Part shown: in pieces, positions 34,681 through 46,069 of the stretch
How the letters are laid out: the number at the start of each line of letters is the position of its first letter
Position numbering within the stretch: the stretch's first letter is position 1
Source: Kalaharituber pfeilii
Lineage: Eukaryota > Ascomycota > Pezizomycetes > Pezizales > Pezizaceae
Assembly (NCBI GenBank): GCA_015179045.1
Contig: WHUZ01000124.1
Coordinates: 62,001-126,000, forward strand
DNA length: 64,000 nucleotides
Direction: 5' to 3'
The notes under the pieces: generated by a model
What the model was told of the DNA's origin: nothing
What the model saw: the letters and a program-made list of their open reading frames with translations, nothing else
Database searches by the model: none
Position numbers and translations under genes: made by a program

Positions 34681-34689
34681 AAGCAACTC

Positions 34690-35092
34690 CTTGCTCAAGT
34701 TGTGGTAGGGAGATTGGTGGTGACCGAGGGGGGGCTGCGGCAGAGGTGGAAAAGATTGCGCGCGGCGGAAAGGAGCGAACCAGGTTTTGGAGGGGGGGCG
34801 GTGATGAGGTCGGGCAGGAGCGCGGCCACCACCTTCACCAGGTTGAGAACGGGGAAAGGGATGGGCAAGGAATGGGATATGAAAATCGGGAAGGCAGCAG
34901 AGGGGAACGTATGCGGGTGTGGGGAAAAGCAAACGGCGGACCACCTGGCGTTCAGGTGTGAAGAGATGGTATACCCAGAAGGGTGGGAAGTGTGGACGGA
35001 CTTGAGAAAAGGAAATGGGTGGAGCGACAGGAGAATGGGGAGGAGGTAGATACCCTGGAGCAATTGTTCCACTCTTTGAGAGCGTGAAAGAG
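34690..35092 (+). mobile_element. LINE fragment: C-terminal end of ORF2, family B-like
   Basis: The codons TEGGLRQRW (about 34721-34750), then a zinc-finger pattern CGCGEKQTADHLAFRC (about 34915-34960), correspond to the part of ORF2 that follows RNase H in the copy at 10-11 kb. Here it lies upstream of an RNase H fragment on the same strand. The coding strand is extremely purine-rich, like the LINE at 59-64 kb. Confidence 0.75.
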
Positions 35093-35866
35093 AGGGGGTG
35101 AATGCGATATGCGGAGTGGAAGACGTGGAGACGGTCCTGGATGGCGCGCAAGGGAGAGCGATCGTCCGGGAGGTGGAGGCGCCGTCAGAGTTGGCGGAGC
35201 TTTGCACGGGCGACTTCGGAGGGAGTGAGGAGAGAGAGGAGGAGGCGAGAAACTGGAGAGACTGGGGGGTGCAGTGGGCAGTGGCCGAGAATGATGGGTA
35301 TGAAGCAGTGCTGGACCGCTGGCAAGGTCAGTGGGCGAGGTTCTCGGAGGAGGGGGAGGAGATCTCGTGGGGAGGGGGGTGTAAGGTGGAGGTGGAGACT
35401 GCAGAGAGGCTAGGGAGACGGAAAGGGGGAAGAGAGGAGTGGGAGACCTCGGTTGAGGAAGCCGGAAGGGGGAGGGCGGTTCTCTTCTCGGACGGCAGCA
35501 AGATCGAGGATAGCAAGGTGGAGGCGGGCGTATGGAGGAGATCGGCAGTAGTAGCGGAGGTGGTGGGAAGAACAGCGACGGTTTTCGACGGGGAGGTGAG
35601 GGGAGTGAGAAGAGCTTTGGAGAGTGTGCCGGAGGAGGTACCGGTCCTGATCTGTCTGGATTCAGAAGCTGCCGTCATGGCGATTCGGAAGGCAGGCAGT
35701 GAAGGAAAGGGGAAGACAGAGGATGTGAGGAGGGTAGTGGATGCGGTGGCAAGGAGGAAGAGGAAAGGGGGGAATGCGAAACTGATGTGGGTTAAGGCTC
35801 ACATCGGAATTGCAGGGAATGAGAAGGCGGATGAGCGGGCGAAGAAGGGGACGATGAAAAAAAAAT
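35093..35866 (+). mobile_element. LINE fragment with intact RNase H, family B-like
   Basis: An open frame starting near 35098 encodes the post-RT linker (NAICGVEDVETVLDGAQGRA) and a complete RNase H domain: FSDGSKIE, GEVRGVRRALE, CLDSEAAV and GNEKADE. It stops being LINE-like after AKKGT, at a run of nine A (35858-35866), where host-like minus-strand codons begin. The frame runs on to 36189 only because the opposite strand is read. Confidence 0.8.
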
Positions 35867-37000
35867 CCCCCGGCAACTTGCCCATCATAATACACGTCCT
35901 CCTCCCACATACTCTCCTCCACAATATCCCTAAACCTATGCCGAAGGCCCACAACCTGCGCATGCTCCAACGCTGCTCATCCCCCTACAGGTATCCTCAC
36001 GCTCCTTGCAAGCCCTCTAGAGGAGTTATATTCCACCAGCAGTTGCTTTCCCGTCCGAAGTGTGTGCTTGTTGGCGAATTGGTACAGGACCTTGTAAACC
36101 ACGGCACCGCCGGTGATATCCCACCCCATGAGCCCGAAGTCAGTGATTTGCTCAACAAGGGTAAGTCGCGGCAGAGGTGGTGGAGGTGATAGGGGTGGAG
36201 AGTATGTACTGTTCGGCGTATTCATCTCAGCATGTGCTAGAGAGGTAGTTAGCGGGTAAGGAAAAGAAGTTTTGGCCAGGCAATAGTGGAGACATGTGTG
36301 GGGGAGGTGAGGATGAGGGGAAACAGGGGCAAGGAGTGGGGTGACCCAGCTGGGGATGAGGTAGAGATATCATGCAGGCGAGACTGGTATGTGGGGGTGG
36401 TCAGAGCTCAACATGAGTGAATTACAAACATGCGATGGTATTAGAAACCCACCACCTCATCTCCGGAGAGTTCGCTGGCCTGCTCAGTGTATGTTTGTAC
36501 AAACCGAAAATCAGTATCCAGAGTGCTCAAATAATGCACAAGGAGCGGAACTAGCAGTTACTTACGTCTCGCTCGTCCTGCGCCATCTCGACCCATTGTT
36601 TGATTAATCTCCTTCTCTGCACATACTTGTCCTCAGTCGCCTGTCCTTCCTGCTGCGTCTCTGTTGCCCTTGGTACCCATGGCCAGTTCTCCTATATAGA
36701 CATAGGCAAACGCAAGCACGCAGATGTCATGCACCTGTGGTGTGTGGTCAAGTAGCTAGTAATCCCATTAATTCGTACCTCAAGCTAGCAAACAGATAGT
36801 GGTGTGAGGTTCGGGGGGATGAAGTTCTCCATGAAGCAAGACTATAAATGACTCACATTCACAAACAGCCACGAGGCAGCCACTACCTGGTTATCCGGAT
36901 GGCCCCATTGGATCTCTGCGGAGCACGCAGAGAGAGTTTGCGATATCTCCGTGGCCGAGGAATGGGGGTTAGAATTGTTGTGATCGTCGATATCCGACAT
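35867..37000 (-). CDS. Hypothetical protein, 3' end cut by a LINE
   Basis: Multi-exon minus-strand gene that I do not recognise. Exon 1 is 37000-36857 (MSDIDDHNNS ... ASWLFVN, 48 codons) and exon 2 is 36691-36566 (ENWPWVPRAT ... MAQDERD, 42 codons); both introns are GT-AG and in phase 0. Exon 3 probably starts at 36225 (MNTPNSTYSPPLSP) and ends near 36013 at a GTGAGG donor. Exon 4 starts near 35969 (VVGLRHRFRDIVEES) and runs to MWEEDVYYDGQVAGG. There the LINE at 35093-35866 interrupts it, and the true C-terminus is not visible. Exon 3 contains a tryptophan/tyrosine-rich segment, DFGLMGWDITGGAVVYKVL. There is no known motif. The acceptor of exon 3 is ambiguous, because one of two AG sites fits the phase. 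Confidence 0.6.
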
Positions 37001-37337
37001 GTCGCAATATTACGTTGGCGCAGATGCTTGTGGATGTTTGGGTGGGTATATAGGTTTTGGTGCCAATTGATAGCGAAAGAATAAGATTTGTATGAGACGT
37101 CCCCGCGGCGACAGAGATCTGCAATTGGGAAACCTTCTTGCAGGTGCAGCACCGCACACGCCCGGATGAGTACATACATACCAGTATGTACTTATCCCTG
37201 CCGAGCCTTGTGTGCGGGTATGAGAACGAATTTTGCATTGTATGTCATCTGACGTTATTTTTTTGCTGACATACTCGGTGGCACGTGCACAGCGGCACTT
37301 TCCTGCATCCCCTACGTACCTGTAATCCTTACGGGCT
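37001..37337. promoter_or_regulatory. Putative bidirectional intergenic promoter region
   Basis: A 337-base region between two divergently oriented predicted starts. No specific element is recognised; the role is inferred from position only. Confidence 0.3.
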
Positions 37338-38735
37338 ATGATATTAAGCGGTGGGCTAGTTGCCAAGGCTCACCCCCTCGCCGCTAGGGCCGACGCGACC
37401 ACCGCTGTGGCTCAACCAAATAAACCCATCAGCGTGTTCTCGTACCCAGCCATCAGCGCCAACTTTGGTGGGCAAAAAGAAGCTCCAATCCTGGTCGCCC
37501 AGACGCCCGAAAACACCATCACTCCTCCTACACCCATGACAATGATGATGATGACACTCCACCCTTGAAAGGATACATCGACCCTACAACCAGGGACCGT
37601 GTCGCCTTCCCCGGCTTCGAAGACTCCAGAGATGTTTTTTTGCGGACCTCCATTGAATTCATTCACTCTCTCTTCTTTCACTATTCCCTATGTCTAGAAA
37701 TGCAATATCCTGTCCAAGGATGTTGAGCCCACGTTGACGTTCTTTCTCTTCATCTCTCCCACCACAGAAACAGACATATATATTAATCTACTGGACTTCT
37801 GCTCTCATACAGGTCCGAACCCCGCGGCAACCCATACCCTTCTCATAGCAAATCCCGTCCCGGTAGAACCTATGCCTCCACTGGAGTACACACAGACTAC
37901 GGGCTCGACTCCGATACTGCCGAAGAAGCTTACGCCAGTGTTAGTGACGTGTACACTGCCTCGGACTACGCTCTCGGAGATAGGGGAAATTGAAGACGAA
38001 GAGACAGAAACGGAAGCCAAAGCCAAGGATAGCCGGAGTTGGTACGAAGACGGAACGTACTCGAGTACATCGCTGCTGGGGTAGAACGTTACCCTAAGCG
38101 GTTGCCATTCACCTACGAAAATTCCTCTTTCACATGGCACAACTCATTCATGGCATGGTTCCGCTGATTACAAACCACGCAGAGGGGAAGGGCGAGAAGG
38201 AATGGAAAGATGGAGAGGAGAACGAGGAATACGAGGTTCAACGACAGTCGAATGGAGAAGGTGAAGGCGCTGGTGAAAACGGTGAGATTGCAAAGAATGA
38301 AGAGCGAGAGGAGGGACACATTGAACGATCGTCTAAGGGTTATGGCACCACCGCCGAACCAATCCCAACAAACCAAAGCGCGCCTCTCTCATCCCCCTAC
38401 TTCCCAGAACTCCTTCCTCCGCAACTTCCTCCATTACCCCCACCTCCGCCAATGCGCCTACATGCCCAACACCATCACCATCCAGTACCTCCACAAACAG
38501 CACACGAACTGTAAACCCAATTCTGGAAAGTATGACTATGTCCCCCTCACCCAACACCCTTAGCACGCTCGACATGATCATTTCAATCATTGGCGACTTT
38601 TTTGGGCAGCGGGATTTGCTGGAGGAGAGGAGGTTTCATGGGTTCAGAGAGGGATTAGGGGATGGGGGGACGGGAGGACGGGAATGGATAAGAGAGAGAA
38701 AAGGGGAAGGACGAAGAGCAGTGTCCATGGCTTGA
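37338..38735 (+). pseudogene. Possible host gene, degraded or with unresolved introns
   Basis: Several plus-strand stretches have coding character but lie in different frames: GYIDPTTRDRVAFPGFEDSR (about 37570-37630), TDYGLDSDTAEEAYASVSDV (about 37896-37955), then GVERYPKRLPFTYENSSF (about 38080-38135), and a proline-rich end. One acceptor (CTCATACAG at 37803-37811) is plausible. I could not join the pieces with a consistent set of introns, so this is either a gene with unusual introns or a decaying copy. No family is recognised. Confidence 0.4.
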
Positions 38736-39553
38736 CCATCCATGAAGCTGGAACCAAATTCTTGCTTCATTTTTAATTTTATTTATATCTTTTATTATAT
38801 GTTCTGTTTTGCTCCAATAAAGGCATGAGGGTTAATTTGCATGACGGGAAATGTCGAATAAATAGTAAATATAATGTACAAATAGGAGCACAATAATAAG
38901 AAACAATTTATAGCAGGCAACGGCAAATCACACATATATATGTGTGTGTCACACCGCGGGGGGGGTTCCTCGCATTCAAGGTTTCTTCTCTCTGTAGTTT
39001 TTTATCTTTCGTTTGTCGTTTTATCTATTTCTTTTCTATTTTTTTTCTTCTTTCCTATTTGATATAGTAGCAAATTTGGTCTTTTGCCAAAAAAAAAGAA
39101 AATATTAACAAATAAAAGCAAAAGATGTGAGGTAAAGGAGATCAAAGAAAGAAATCGTTTTGCAGATATGATTGGAGGTAGTTGGTAGGTTGGTCAGTCA
39201 GTTGGGATGCTGCCAATAACAAAGCAAAGCAGAACAGAACGTAGGAAATGGTGGTTGCCTTGAGAGAAGCGAGCGTAAATAGGAAATTTAACTTCCAACC
39301 AACAAAAATTGAACCCGGCTCTGACCAAAAGCCAAACGAAAAATTGAAATAAAAAAGCCTAAAATTTTAGCCGAAAAGAAAATAGGGAAGAGATTCCATG
39401 CTCAAGGGAGGAAATACCACATTCCGAAGTATCTAGGAAACTTTCTTTTTCCTTCAGCCAGTCCATAAACGCCATATTTTGCTCTCCCCTCACTTCCATT
39501 AAACACTACCGGTCCATATACACTCTTCTGAATTTGGTGATCGCAGCATGCAG
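38736..39553. other. Intergenic, AT-rich
   Basis: No coding frame. Contains a short palindrome ACACATATATATGTGT near 38931-38946 and a homopurine/homopyrimidine-rich stretch (39000-39130). It includes the 3' side of the BTB gene. Confidence 0.5.
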
Positions 39554-40812
39554 TTACTTCACCCAGATGTCACCCTTCCCAGCGCCCCCCATTACACAGT
39601 TGACTAGGTCAACTACAAATGGTCCTCCCTCCGCCAGCAACTTTTTAAAGCTGTCATGAGTCTTCACCTCCTCCAGCCTGTACGCTGCATATCTGGCTAA
39701 GAAGGCCCTCAACGGGCTCCCCTTGGTCAGTGTCGCCATATTGCCAGTCTCTTCCGCATCATAGTAGACAGCCCTTGCAAACCTGACCAGCGTGTCTGCG
39801 ACTGGTGGATGAAATTCGACCACAGATGAAATCTTGGTGAGGGAGAGCTCAGCGAGAGTGGGGACATGGTAGCGTAGTGCGAAGACGTACACCGCTAAGT
39901 GTGACGAGAGGATAGAGTCGAGTGTCACAACTGGCTTCCGCTCCGACGGCTGAGGTGCAGGCTGTGGTGGGGCTTCAGGGGGAAGGATGATAGAAACGGT
40001 ACCGGGTTTCAGTGGGTTGAATTCGGGAGAAAGTGGAAGGAAACCAGAGATGGAAGGGAAGGGCTTCTCCATTGTTGGCGATGCGGGAGGGCTCGGGAGC
40101 TGAATTGGCTTAGATGCGGGCTTCTTGGTAGCTGTAAATGTGAGGAACAGTTAGCATTCTCATCTGGATCTTCAAGGAAGCGGAGCATGGTAATCAACTA
40201 CTCACCACCTTTCATAGTCACCTCCCCGTCCTGACCAAATGAAACGTATTGGCTTTGCAAACCCTCGCTGCGCGACTTTTCCAATATATACTTCCTACCA
40301 AAGACCGCCGCCTTCTTACCCCATACACCGACACCACCGGTCATTGCGGCCTGTACTACCGGACCCTGTTCTTCCTCCGCGTCCTCCTCCTGCTCATCAA
40401 TGGCACTTGTTGGAACGTCATAGTCACCACGATATAGCCATTCCAAAAACAGTCCCACAGTCTCCTCCGTAGTGTTTTCTAGCAGGATGTACGATTCTCG
40501 TGTCCGCTTCTTAAGATACTGGGACTGTGATGTGAGTAGGGCTCGATGGACAATGTATTGAGTATCGGAGCAGGGCTGCGAAGCCGGAGGGTTTGGGAGA
40601 AGTCGTATTGTGGGGGAGGTAAGGTAGCTGTTGTCAAGCCATATGTTAGCAGATGCAGCTTCTTTCACACTAAGAGCTCTTGGATGTTCATTGCGATGCA
40701 AGGATTTGAGCGGTGAAATTATCACAGGATGTAATGTTGGATAGCTACCTAGAAAAATTGGGTGCCATGTTGAATATTCCTGAATAACTTTTGCGGCCTG
40801 GTGGAGACTCAA
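39554..40812 (-). CDS. BTB/POZ domain protein
   Basis: Predicted 394-residue protein with a BTB/POZ fold, a protein-interaction domain often used as a substrate adaptor for Cullin-3 ligases. Exons are 40812-40206 and 40131-39554; the 74-base intron has GTGAGT...CAG ends and joins phase 1 to phase 1. The BTB core lies around residues 75-135 (YIVHRALLTSQSQYLKKR, then ILLENTTEETVGLFLEWLYRGDYD), followed by an acidic insert (EEDAEEEQG). The second exon opens with a proline-rich linker and continues with LAVYVFALRYHVPTLAELSL and further helices, the usual back part of fungal BTB proteins. The N-terminal about 60 residues are unusual and contain no other Met, so an upstream exon cannot be excluded. 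No disruption is seen. Confidence 0.85.
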
Positions 40813-41435
40813 TTGCCAAAGATTGCTTGCTTGTGGCCGATATTACCGAGTCTTTGATGGTTCTGCAGGTGCTGAACAAGCCGAAGTCTAACTTAAACCT
40901 TCCGAAGGCTAGGAGCTTTGGAGCGAATAAGAAGCAGGGTGTTGGTTTAATAATGTCCAGCAGAGAGAAAAAAAAAAAACTTTGTCCAGGGACTCTTCAA
41001 ACCCCCAATGTCCCAGGCGCCAAATGTAGCACGGAGTGTATTGCAAGGAATCACGTCAATTCACGTGATCTCGTAAATACCTAAGTACGCCGCAGCTCCC
41101 TTCTAATTTGCACCTAGTGCAACTTCAGCAATACCGGCTCCCTGAGGAACAGTGGAGCACATTTTACTTTTTTCTTTTTGTCCCTCCTCTCTCATCCAGT
41201 CCTTCTCGACCTGCGACGGGGTCCCTGGTTATCTTGCTAATATTTGCAATGGCGTAATCCGTCTAATTAATATAGGAATAGACTTGGAATATCAGCCGTC
41301 TTAGTCTTATGCAGCAGTCCCAGGACAGGACAGGGGGGCGAAGCTGAAGTTACTCAAAGGAGACCTCCCGATTTCAAGCTCTAGAGGAGTGACAGGGGAG
41401 AGGTAGCAAGGGTATTCTCCTAGACAGAACAATAC
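40813..41435. other. Intergenic, upstream of the BTB gene
   Basis: Presumed promoter side of the BTB gene. No other gene or clear element. Confidence 0.45.
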
Positions 41436-41528
41436 AGTAAGTATTTAGACAGGGGATAAATGCATATTCATGCGCCATGCAGTATTCCGCAGGAACTAGT
41501 ATATTTTCGTATGCTTGGCTGGTGATAC

Positions 41529-42380
41529 TAGCCAGTTTCAAAAGTATTCGGACGCCTGACTAATGCATATTTTGCGCTATGCAGCATATAGCATACACTA
41601 ATGCACTTCTAGGCTACCGACTCGGCAAAGTTCATACAAAATAAATGTGCAACCGTTGGAAAGGATTGTTAGAGTAGAGCAGATGAAGTGGTTTTATATA
41701 GGAATGGAATAATGTTAGAATATAAATAAAGAAATAAGTAAACTACTATCAATAATATCTAAATGTATCAATGCAAGTGGTAGAAATAAGTATACAGCTT
41801 GATACTATTATATGAAGCTTATAAAGATATAAGAAAGTGGGAATGATCCCTATAATGACTGCTTGGGAAGCGACTGTCAAACAGCTGTCAAAATGACATT
41901 CCTAACAGCTGCCAAATAAGTCAAGGCAGCTGCCAAAATGATACCCAAAACAGCTATAGAATTTAATAGAAATTACTATTGGAATGGCTACTACTGAAAT
42001 GGTTACTGAAATAGTAGTTAAAACAGCTACAAAAATAACAGTAAAAGCAATGGTAAAAAACAACTACAGAGACCATAGTAAAAACAGCGAGCAGTTAGTG
42101 ATATAGCTGCTGAAATGGCTGCTAAAACAATGGTCAAAATAGCTGCCAAAAATGACGGTTGGAGTATCTATTGGAATGACAGCTAAAATAGCTGCAGAGT
42201 AATGGTTAAAACAGATGCAGAACAACTGCTACGGCACATATATCTTATACGATCATTAATCTAACTTTCTCGTCCCCAGCTTTGCTAGTGTGTTATCTAG
42301 AAGTAGATTAGTGCATGCCATATACTACATAGTGTATAATATGCATTAGTTAGGCATCCGAATACTTTTGAAACTGGCTA
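41529..42380. mobile_element. Nested Tc1/mariner-type MITE, about 850 bp
   Basis: Inverted arms of about 80 bases: CTAGCCAGTTTCAAAAGTAT (41528 onward) against ATACTTTTGAAACTGGCTAG (ending 42381), with similarity continuing through GACTAATGCATA and CACTAATGCA. TA borders both ends. The interior is a field of short repeats based on CAGCTGCCAAAATGAC and GCTACTGAAATGG (41870-42240). Confidence 0.8.
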
Positions 42381-42877
42381 GTAGCCATAAGACAGTCTAA
42401 ATTTCGTGATAGAGTGTCCAAATTCATTATGTAAGAAAGTATTTGGACAGCTGATATTGTCAGGCGGCGGCGAGCTGGTGCTGCTAAGGGATACGACCGG
42501 TTCAGGGTAACAGTAGTTTTGCAAGCGCTGAATGGCAGAGGCCTGACAAACTTGACAGGAGAGGCTTGACAGGAGCAGTTCAGCGGTTCCAGTTCAGCGG
42601 CGATGGCAGGCTATGGTGAAAAGGCAAAGAAGATCAGGTACTGAATTAGATCTAGAGATTGACAAGAATAACAAGAACATATGGACTGCGAGGAACCATA
42701 TGGGTCTATTAAGAAGACAAGACGACAGACAAGGAGAGAAGGAACTATTTACATGAGGGCAGGATAGAGCCTATATATACATGATAGGTTCATTAGCTAG
42801 AAACATAATACAAAGGCAGAAGCAGCGATGAGGGCAGTAGTAAGAACAGAGTGGTGAAGGCAGAGTTTTCATGGCCG

Positions 42878-42950
42878 GCAGGCTATACTGGCAGGCGGGC
42901 TGTACTGGCAGGCAGGCTATACTGGCAGGCGGGCTATACTGGCAGCTTGC
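42878..42950. repeat. Short tandem repeat, about 18-bp unit
   Basis: Four to five copies of GGCAGGCGGGCTATACT with C/A and G/C variants, inside the outer Tc1/mariner-type element. Confidence 0.85.
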
Positions 42951-43259
42951 TAGCTACCTATAGGTAGCCAATTCTATGAGCTTGCCGGCTGTTGGCGGAA
43001 GGCGGTCGTGGCTTGCCGGCGGTCGTGGCTTGGTGTCCAGAGGCTGTAAGGAGCGGGCTTTGACAGATATGATGAAATTTGGATAGCTGACATAATGAAT
43101 TTGGACTTTTGCACCTATTCTTTACTGCTAAGCATATGAGAATATACTAGTTTCCACCAAATACTGCATGGTGCATAATATGCATTATCACCTGTCCAAA
43201 TACTTATTTTTCTATCTAGTAAAGACCTTCCGACTAGCTTAAGTATAAGGCTAGCAGCT

Positions 43260-43790
43260 TAGTACTAACGCTAAATCAAGAAGATTAGTATTTGCATCGG
43301 TCCAAGTCAGTACAAGTCAGTTTTTCAGTACAAGTTTTTTCTTCGTACCAATACCAACTTGCTTCAACAAGTCAGTTTTTTTTCCTTAGAAAACTTATTT
43401 AATAAGTTGAAAATAGAGCCGAAAACTGACTTAGATAGGGACTATTTGTATAGTGAAATATAAAATTTTCAACTTATATCCGTTTTAACTTATTAGTACA
43501 AGTTTTTCAATATATAAAAGACCAACTTATTAGATAAGGTAGTTTTTTATTTATTTAAAAAAACTTGACTTGTACTAAGGTACTAATAAGTTAAACTAAT
43601 CAGTACTTATAACTAATACAAATATTAAAGAAAATAATAAATTATATATCCATAATACTATAAGTATAGATATAAAATTTTAAATCTTGTAAATTTATAG
43701 TATTTGCTATTATAAATAATTCTATTATTTATAAATTTAGAAAAGTACTATGATAACTATGATTGTAGTAAAATATAAGTATAACTTAGA
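43260..43790. repeat. AT-rich region with self-complementary repeats
   Basis: Multiple direct and inverted copies of ACAAGTCAGTTTTT, CAACTTATTAG and AAAACTTATT (43310-43610), followed by plain AT-rich sequence. No coding frame. Confidence 0.6.
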
Positions 43791-43794
43791 ATAA

Positions 43795-43920
43795 TACAGG
43801 AATCGCGGCCACTCTTCGTAAGTGCTGCTGGTTACGTCTCGCGTCCGATTGAACCCAGTCGCATTTGATAATAGCTTGCACCTAAGCTAATGGGCTGAAG
43901 TGCCAAGTAGTCCTGCAACC
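43795..43920. repeat. Dispersed repeat shared with 19860-19985
   Basis: AATACAGGAATC(G/A)(C/T)GG..., then CTCGCG(T/C)C(C/G)GATTG(A/G)AACC(C/A)AGT, TAGCTTG and GGGC(T/C)GAAGTGC(C/T)AA occur in the same order in both places, about 125 bases. Identity is moderate. Its nature is unknown. Confidence 0.6.
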
Positions 43921-43924
43921 TGAG

Positions 43925-44830
43925 CTTAACTTAACAAGTATAACAGGTCTCTCTTGCAAGCATTGAATTTGATAGATTTGACAGGTCCGGCCTGATGGCA
44001 TGAGATGTGACAGAATGAGTTGAACTTGATAGATATGGCAGGTCCGGCCCCACGGCCTCAGGTGAGGAAGAATGAGCTCAATTTCACAGGTATAGCAGGC
44101 CCCGCCTACCGCCGTGAGATGAGGTAGAGTGAGCTGAATTTGACAGGCATGGAAGGCCCAACCCGACGGCGTGAGAAAGTTGACAGGTATGGCCGGCCCA
44201 CGAGATGAGACAGAATAAGTTGAATCTGGCATGTATAGCCGGCCTGACCTGACAGCGCGAGATCAGGCACAATGAGCTGAATTTGATTTTTCTTTTTTTT
44301 TTTTATATCAATACTCGCATGCCGCCCTATGGGCTATGGCGAGAGCTGAATTTGACAGGTATGGCGGGCCCAACCTGCCGGCATGAGATGCGGCAGGATG
44401 AGCTGAACTTGACAGGTTTGGCAGGCCCTATTCGACGACGTGACATGAGTCAGAATGAGCTGAACTTAACAGGTTTGGCAGGCCCTATTCGACGGCGTGA
44501 GATGAGCCAGAATGAGCTGAATTCCACACGAATTGCAGGCCCTATTCAACGGCGTGAGGTGAGCCAGAACGAGCTGAATTTCACACGAATTGCAGGCCCG
44601 GGCTGTCGGCACGAGATAATGCAGAATGAGCTGAATTTGACACATATATCCGGCCCATCCCAACGGTGCAAGATGCGGTAGAATAAGTTGAATTTGACAG
44701 GTATGGCAGGTGAGACCGGACAGCATGAGATGAGGTAAAATGAGTTCAGTTGGACAGGTATGGCAGATCCGAGCCGACGGCGTGAGGTGAGGTAGAATGA
44801 GCTCAATTTTACACGAATTGCATGCATCAG
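43925..44830. repeat. Satellite array, about 58-bp unit
   Basis: About 15 units built on GAGCTGAATTTGACAGGTAT, GGCAGGCCC...CGACGGCGTGAG and ATGAGGCAGAAT. Units diverge by point changes and small gaps. The array is interrupted by the LINE micro-insertion at 44287-44343. Open frames on both strands here are repeat by-products. Confidence 0.88.
44287..44343 (-). mobile_element. LINE family A micro-insertion (57 bp) in the satellite
   Basis: A T-rich run plus ATATCAATACTCGCATGCCGCCCTATGGGCTATGGCGAG (read in parts). It is flanked by AGCTGAATTTGA at 44275-44286 and 44344-44355, a perfect 12-bp duplication. Because the target is itself repeated, part of this match could be chance array sequence, but the junctions are clean. 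Confidence 0.85.
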
Positions 44831-45425
44831 GAACGAAAATTTTTTGCGTCCTGTGCGTTAGACGACACTAGCGGTTCTGACGCAGACTTGCCACCCGGGG
44901 TGCGCAGCCCTCTGACTGCTATGCCTGGGTATCGCATTGCTGCTCTTAATACCCGGAAGCTAGAGTTAAAATGTGGTGTCTGGATGCAGACCTTTGCTGT
45001 CCACTTCCAGACACATCCGGCGTTCCACTGTCAGGACGCGAGGGATTCCTACAGCCAAGCGAATTCCAAATCTCATGGGATGGAAAGATAAGAGGCAGAG
45101 GCAGAATGACTGACGGGACCCCCAGGGATCCCCCCTGTCACCCGTGCTGTTCCTCATAGGAGTGGCGCCAGTAGCAGAGAAGACAGAGAGGACAGGGTTT
45201 ACACGCTCCTACGTCGACGATTTCCACAGCGTAATCTCGAACAAGTCAATGGCAAAACTAAGGAAAGACATCAAGGAACACCGCACTAAGTTGAGTGACG
45301 CAGCCAGGGAGAAGGGGTTTGAACTGGACCCGCGGAAGTCAGAGACCCTCCTAATTGGTATTAAGGGGGGTGGCTACAGACTGGTGGGACTGTACATCGA
45401 CTGGGAATTGAAGTTCAACGACCAC

Positions 45426-45796
45426 TGTGGTGGTAACCACGGTACCGATGGAAAGAATAAGGCCATACGCGGCCCAGAGCGGTACTCATCGGTAGGGCCA
45501 CATGCGTAGGATGAGGAAGAAAATTACGATTAAGAAGCGAGATGTGTATGTATAGGCTTAGTTGGAAGGCGAAGGTGGTCTATAAATTGTATGTAGATAG
45601 GACTGTGAAAGCAGCAATGGAGACAGACATACACGGAGATATACAGACATGGACAGATATGGACACGCACAGACAAGACAATTGAAGACTCTTTTCTTGA
45701 CATTTGATTATTGAGGCCGCCTTTGAGGCTTCGTTCCGCCAGCTCTAGACACCGGTACCCGTGCGAAACAGTGGATGCTGTTGAGCCGTCATCACA
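45426..45796 (+). mobile_element. Solo-LTR-like insertion, 371 bp
   Basis: Starts TGTGGTGGTAACC, ends GTCATCACA (TG...CA), and is flanked by CCAC (45422-45425, 45797-45800). Removing it restores the LINE reading frame across the site. A second, split copy lies at 31250-34200 on the other strand. Confidence 0.85.
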
Positions 45797-46004
45797 CCAC
45801 TTCGACAGCAGACTGCAGTTGGGAAAGGCAGCATGGAGGGTAGCGTCACGAATGAACAAGATACCACCGGCTAGGAGGCGGCAGCTATACACTAGCATCG
45901 CTAGAAACATAGCAACATGGGGCAGCTGGGCGTGGGAGGGGAATGCACAATGAGCCTCGAAAGAGACCAAACTCAAGAAAATGGAAAGATAGCAATACTC
46001 AGTA

Positions 46005-46069
46005 TTTTTTTTTTTTTTTTTTTTTTTTTAATCACATAACCCCGCTTGTAGCACTAAGCCATGGCAGGG
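46005..46069 (-). mobile_element. LINE family B micro-insertion (65 bp)
   Basis: A long T run then AATCACATAACCCCGCTTGT and GCACTAAGCCATGGCAGGG, the complement of the family B tail. It is flanked by a perfect 15-bp duplication TAGCAATACTCAGTA (45990-46004, 46070-46084). The target is a family A LINE. Confidence 0.92.

Larger units (their letters stand above)
41436..43210. mobile_element. Tc1/mariner-type non-coding element with long inverted ends
   Basis: The left arm (about 41439-41515) and right arm (about 43125-43208) are inverted copies of about 80 bases: AAGTATTT(A/G)GACAGG(G/T)GATAA and so on through GCCATGCAGTATT and ACTAGTATATT(T/C)TC. Ends of this type (AGTATTTGGAC) are usual for Tc1/mariner MITEs. 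It carries another inverted-repeat element inside (41529-42380) and a third inverted motif pair near 42410-42430 and 43085-43105 (GTCCAAATTCATTATGT and complement). No transposase is present. Confidence 0.75.

Noticed and set aside
34678..35207. Minus-strand frames of 157 and 170 codons
   Set aside because: Antisense of LINE ORF2 fragments with purine-rich coding strands.
37338..37568. Single-exon 76-codon gene starting at 37338
   Set aside because: The following sequence with better coding character is in another frame, so this frame alone is unlikely to be the gene.
43882..44827. Open frames on both strands within the 58-bp satellite
   Set aside because: Periodic repeats keep frames open; the translations are repeat units with no independent support.
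43925..44830. CRISPR-like array
   Set aside because: The units are contiguous diverged repeats without unique spacers, and this is a fungal nuclear locus.
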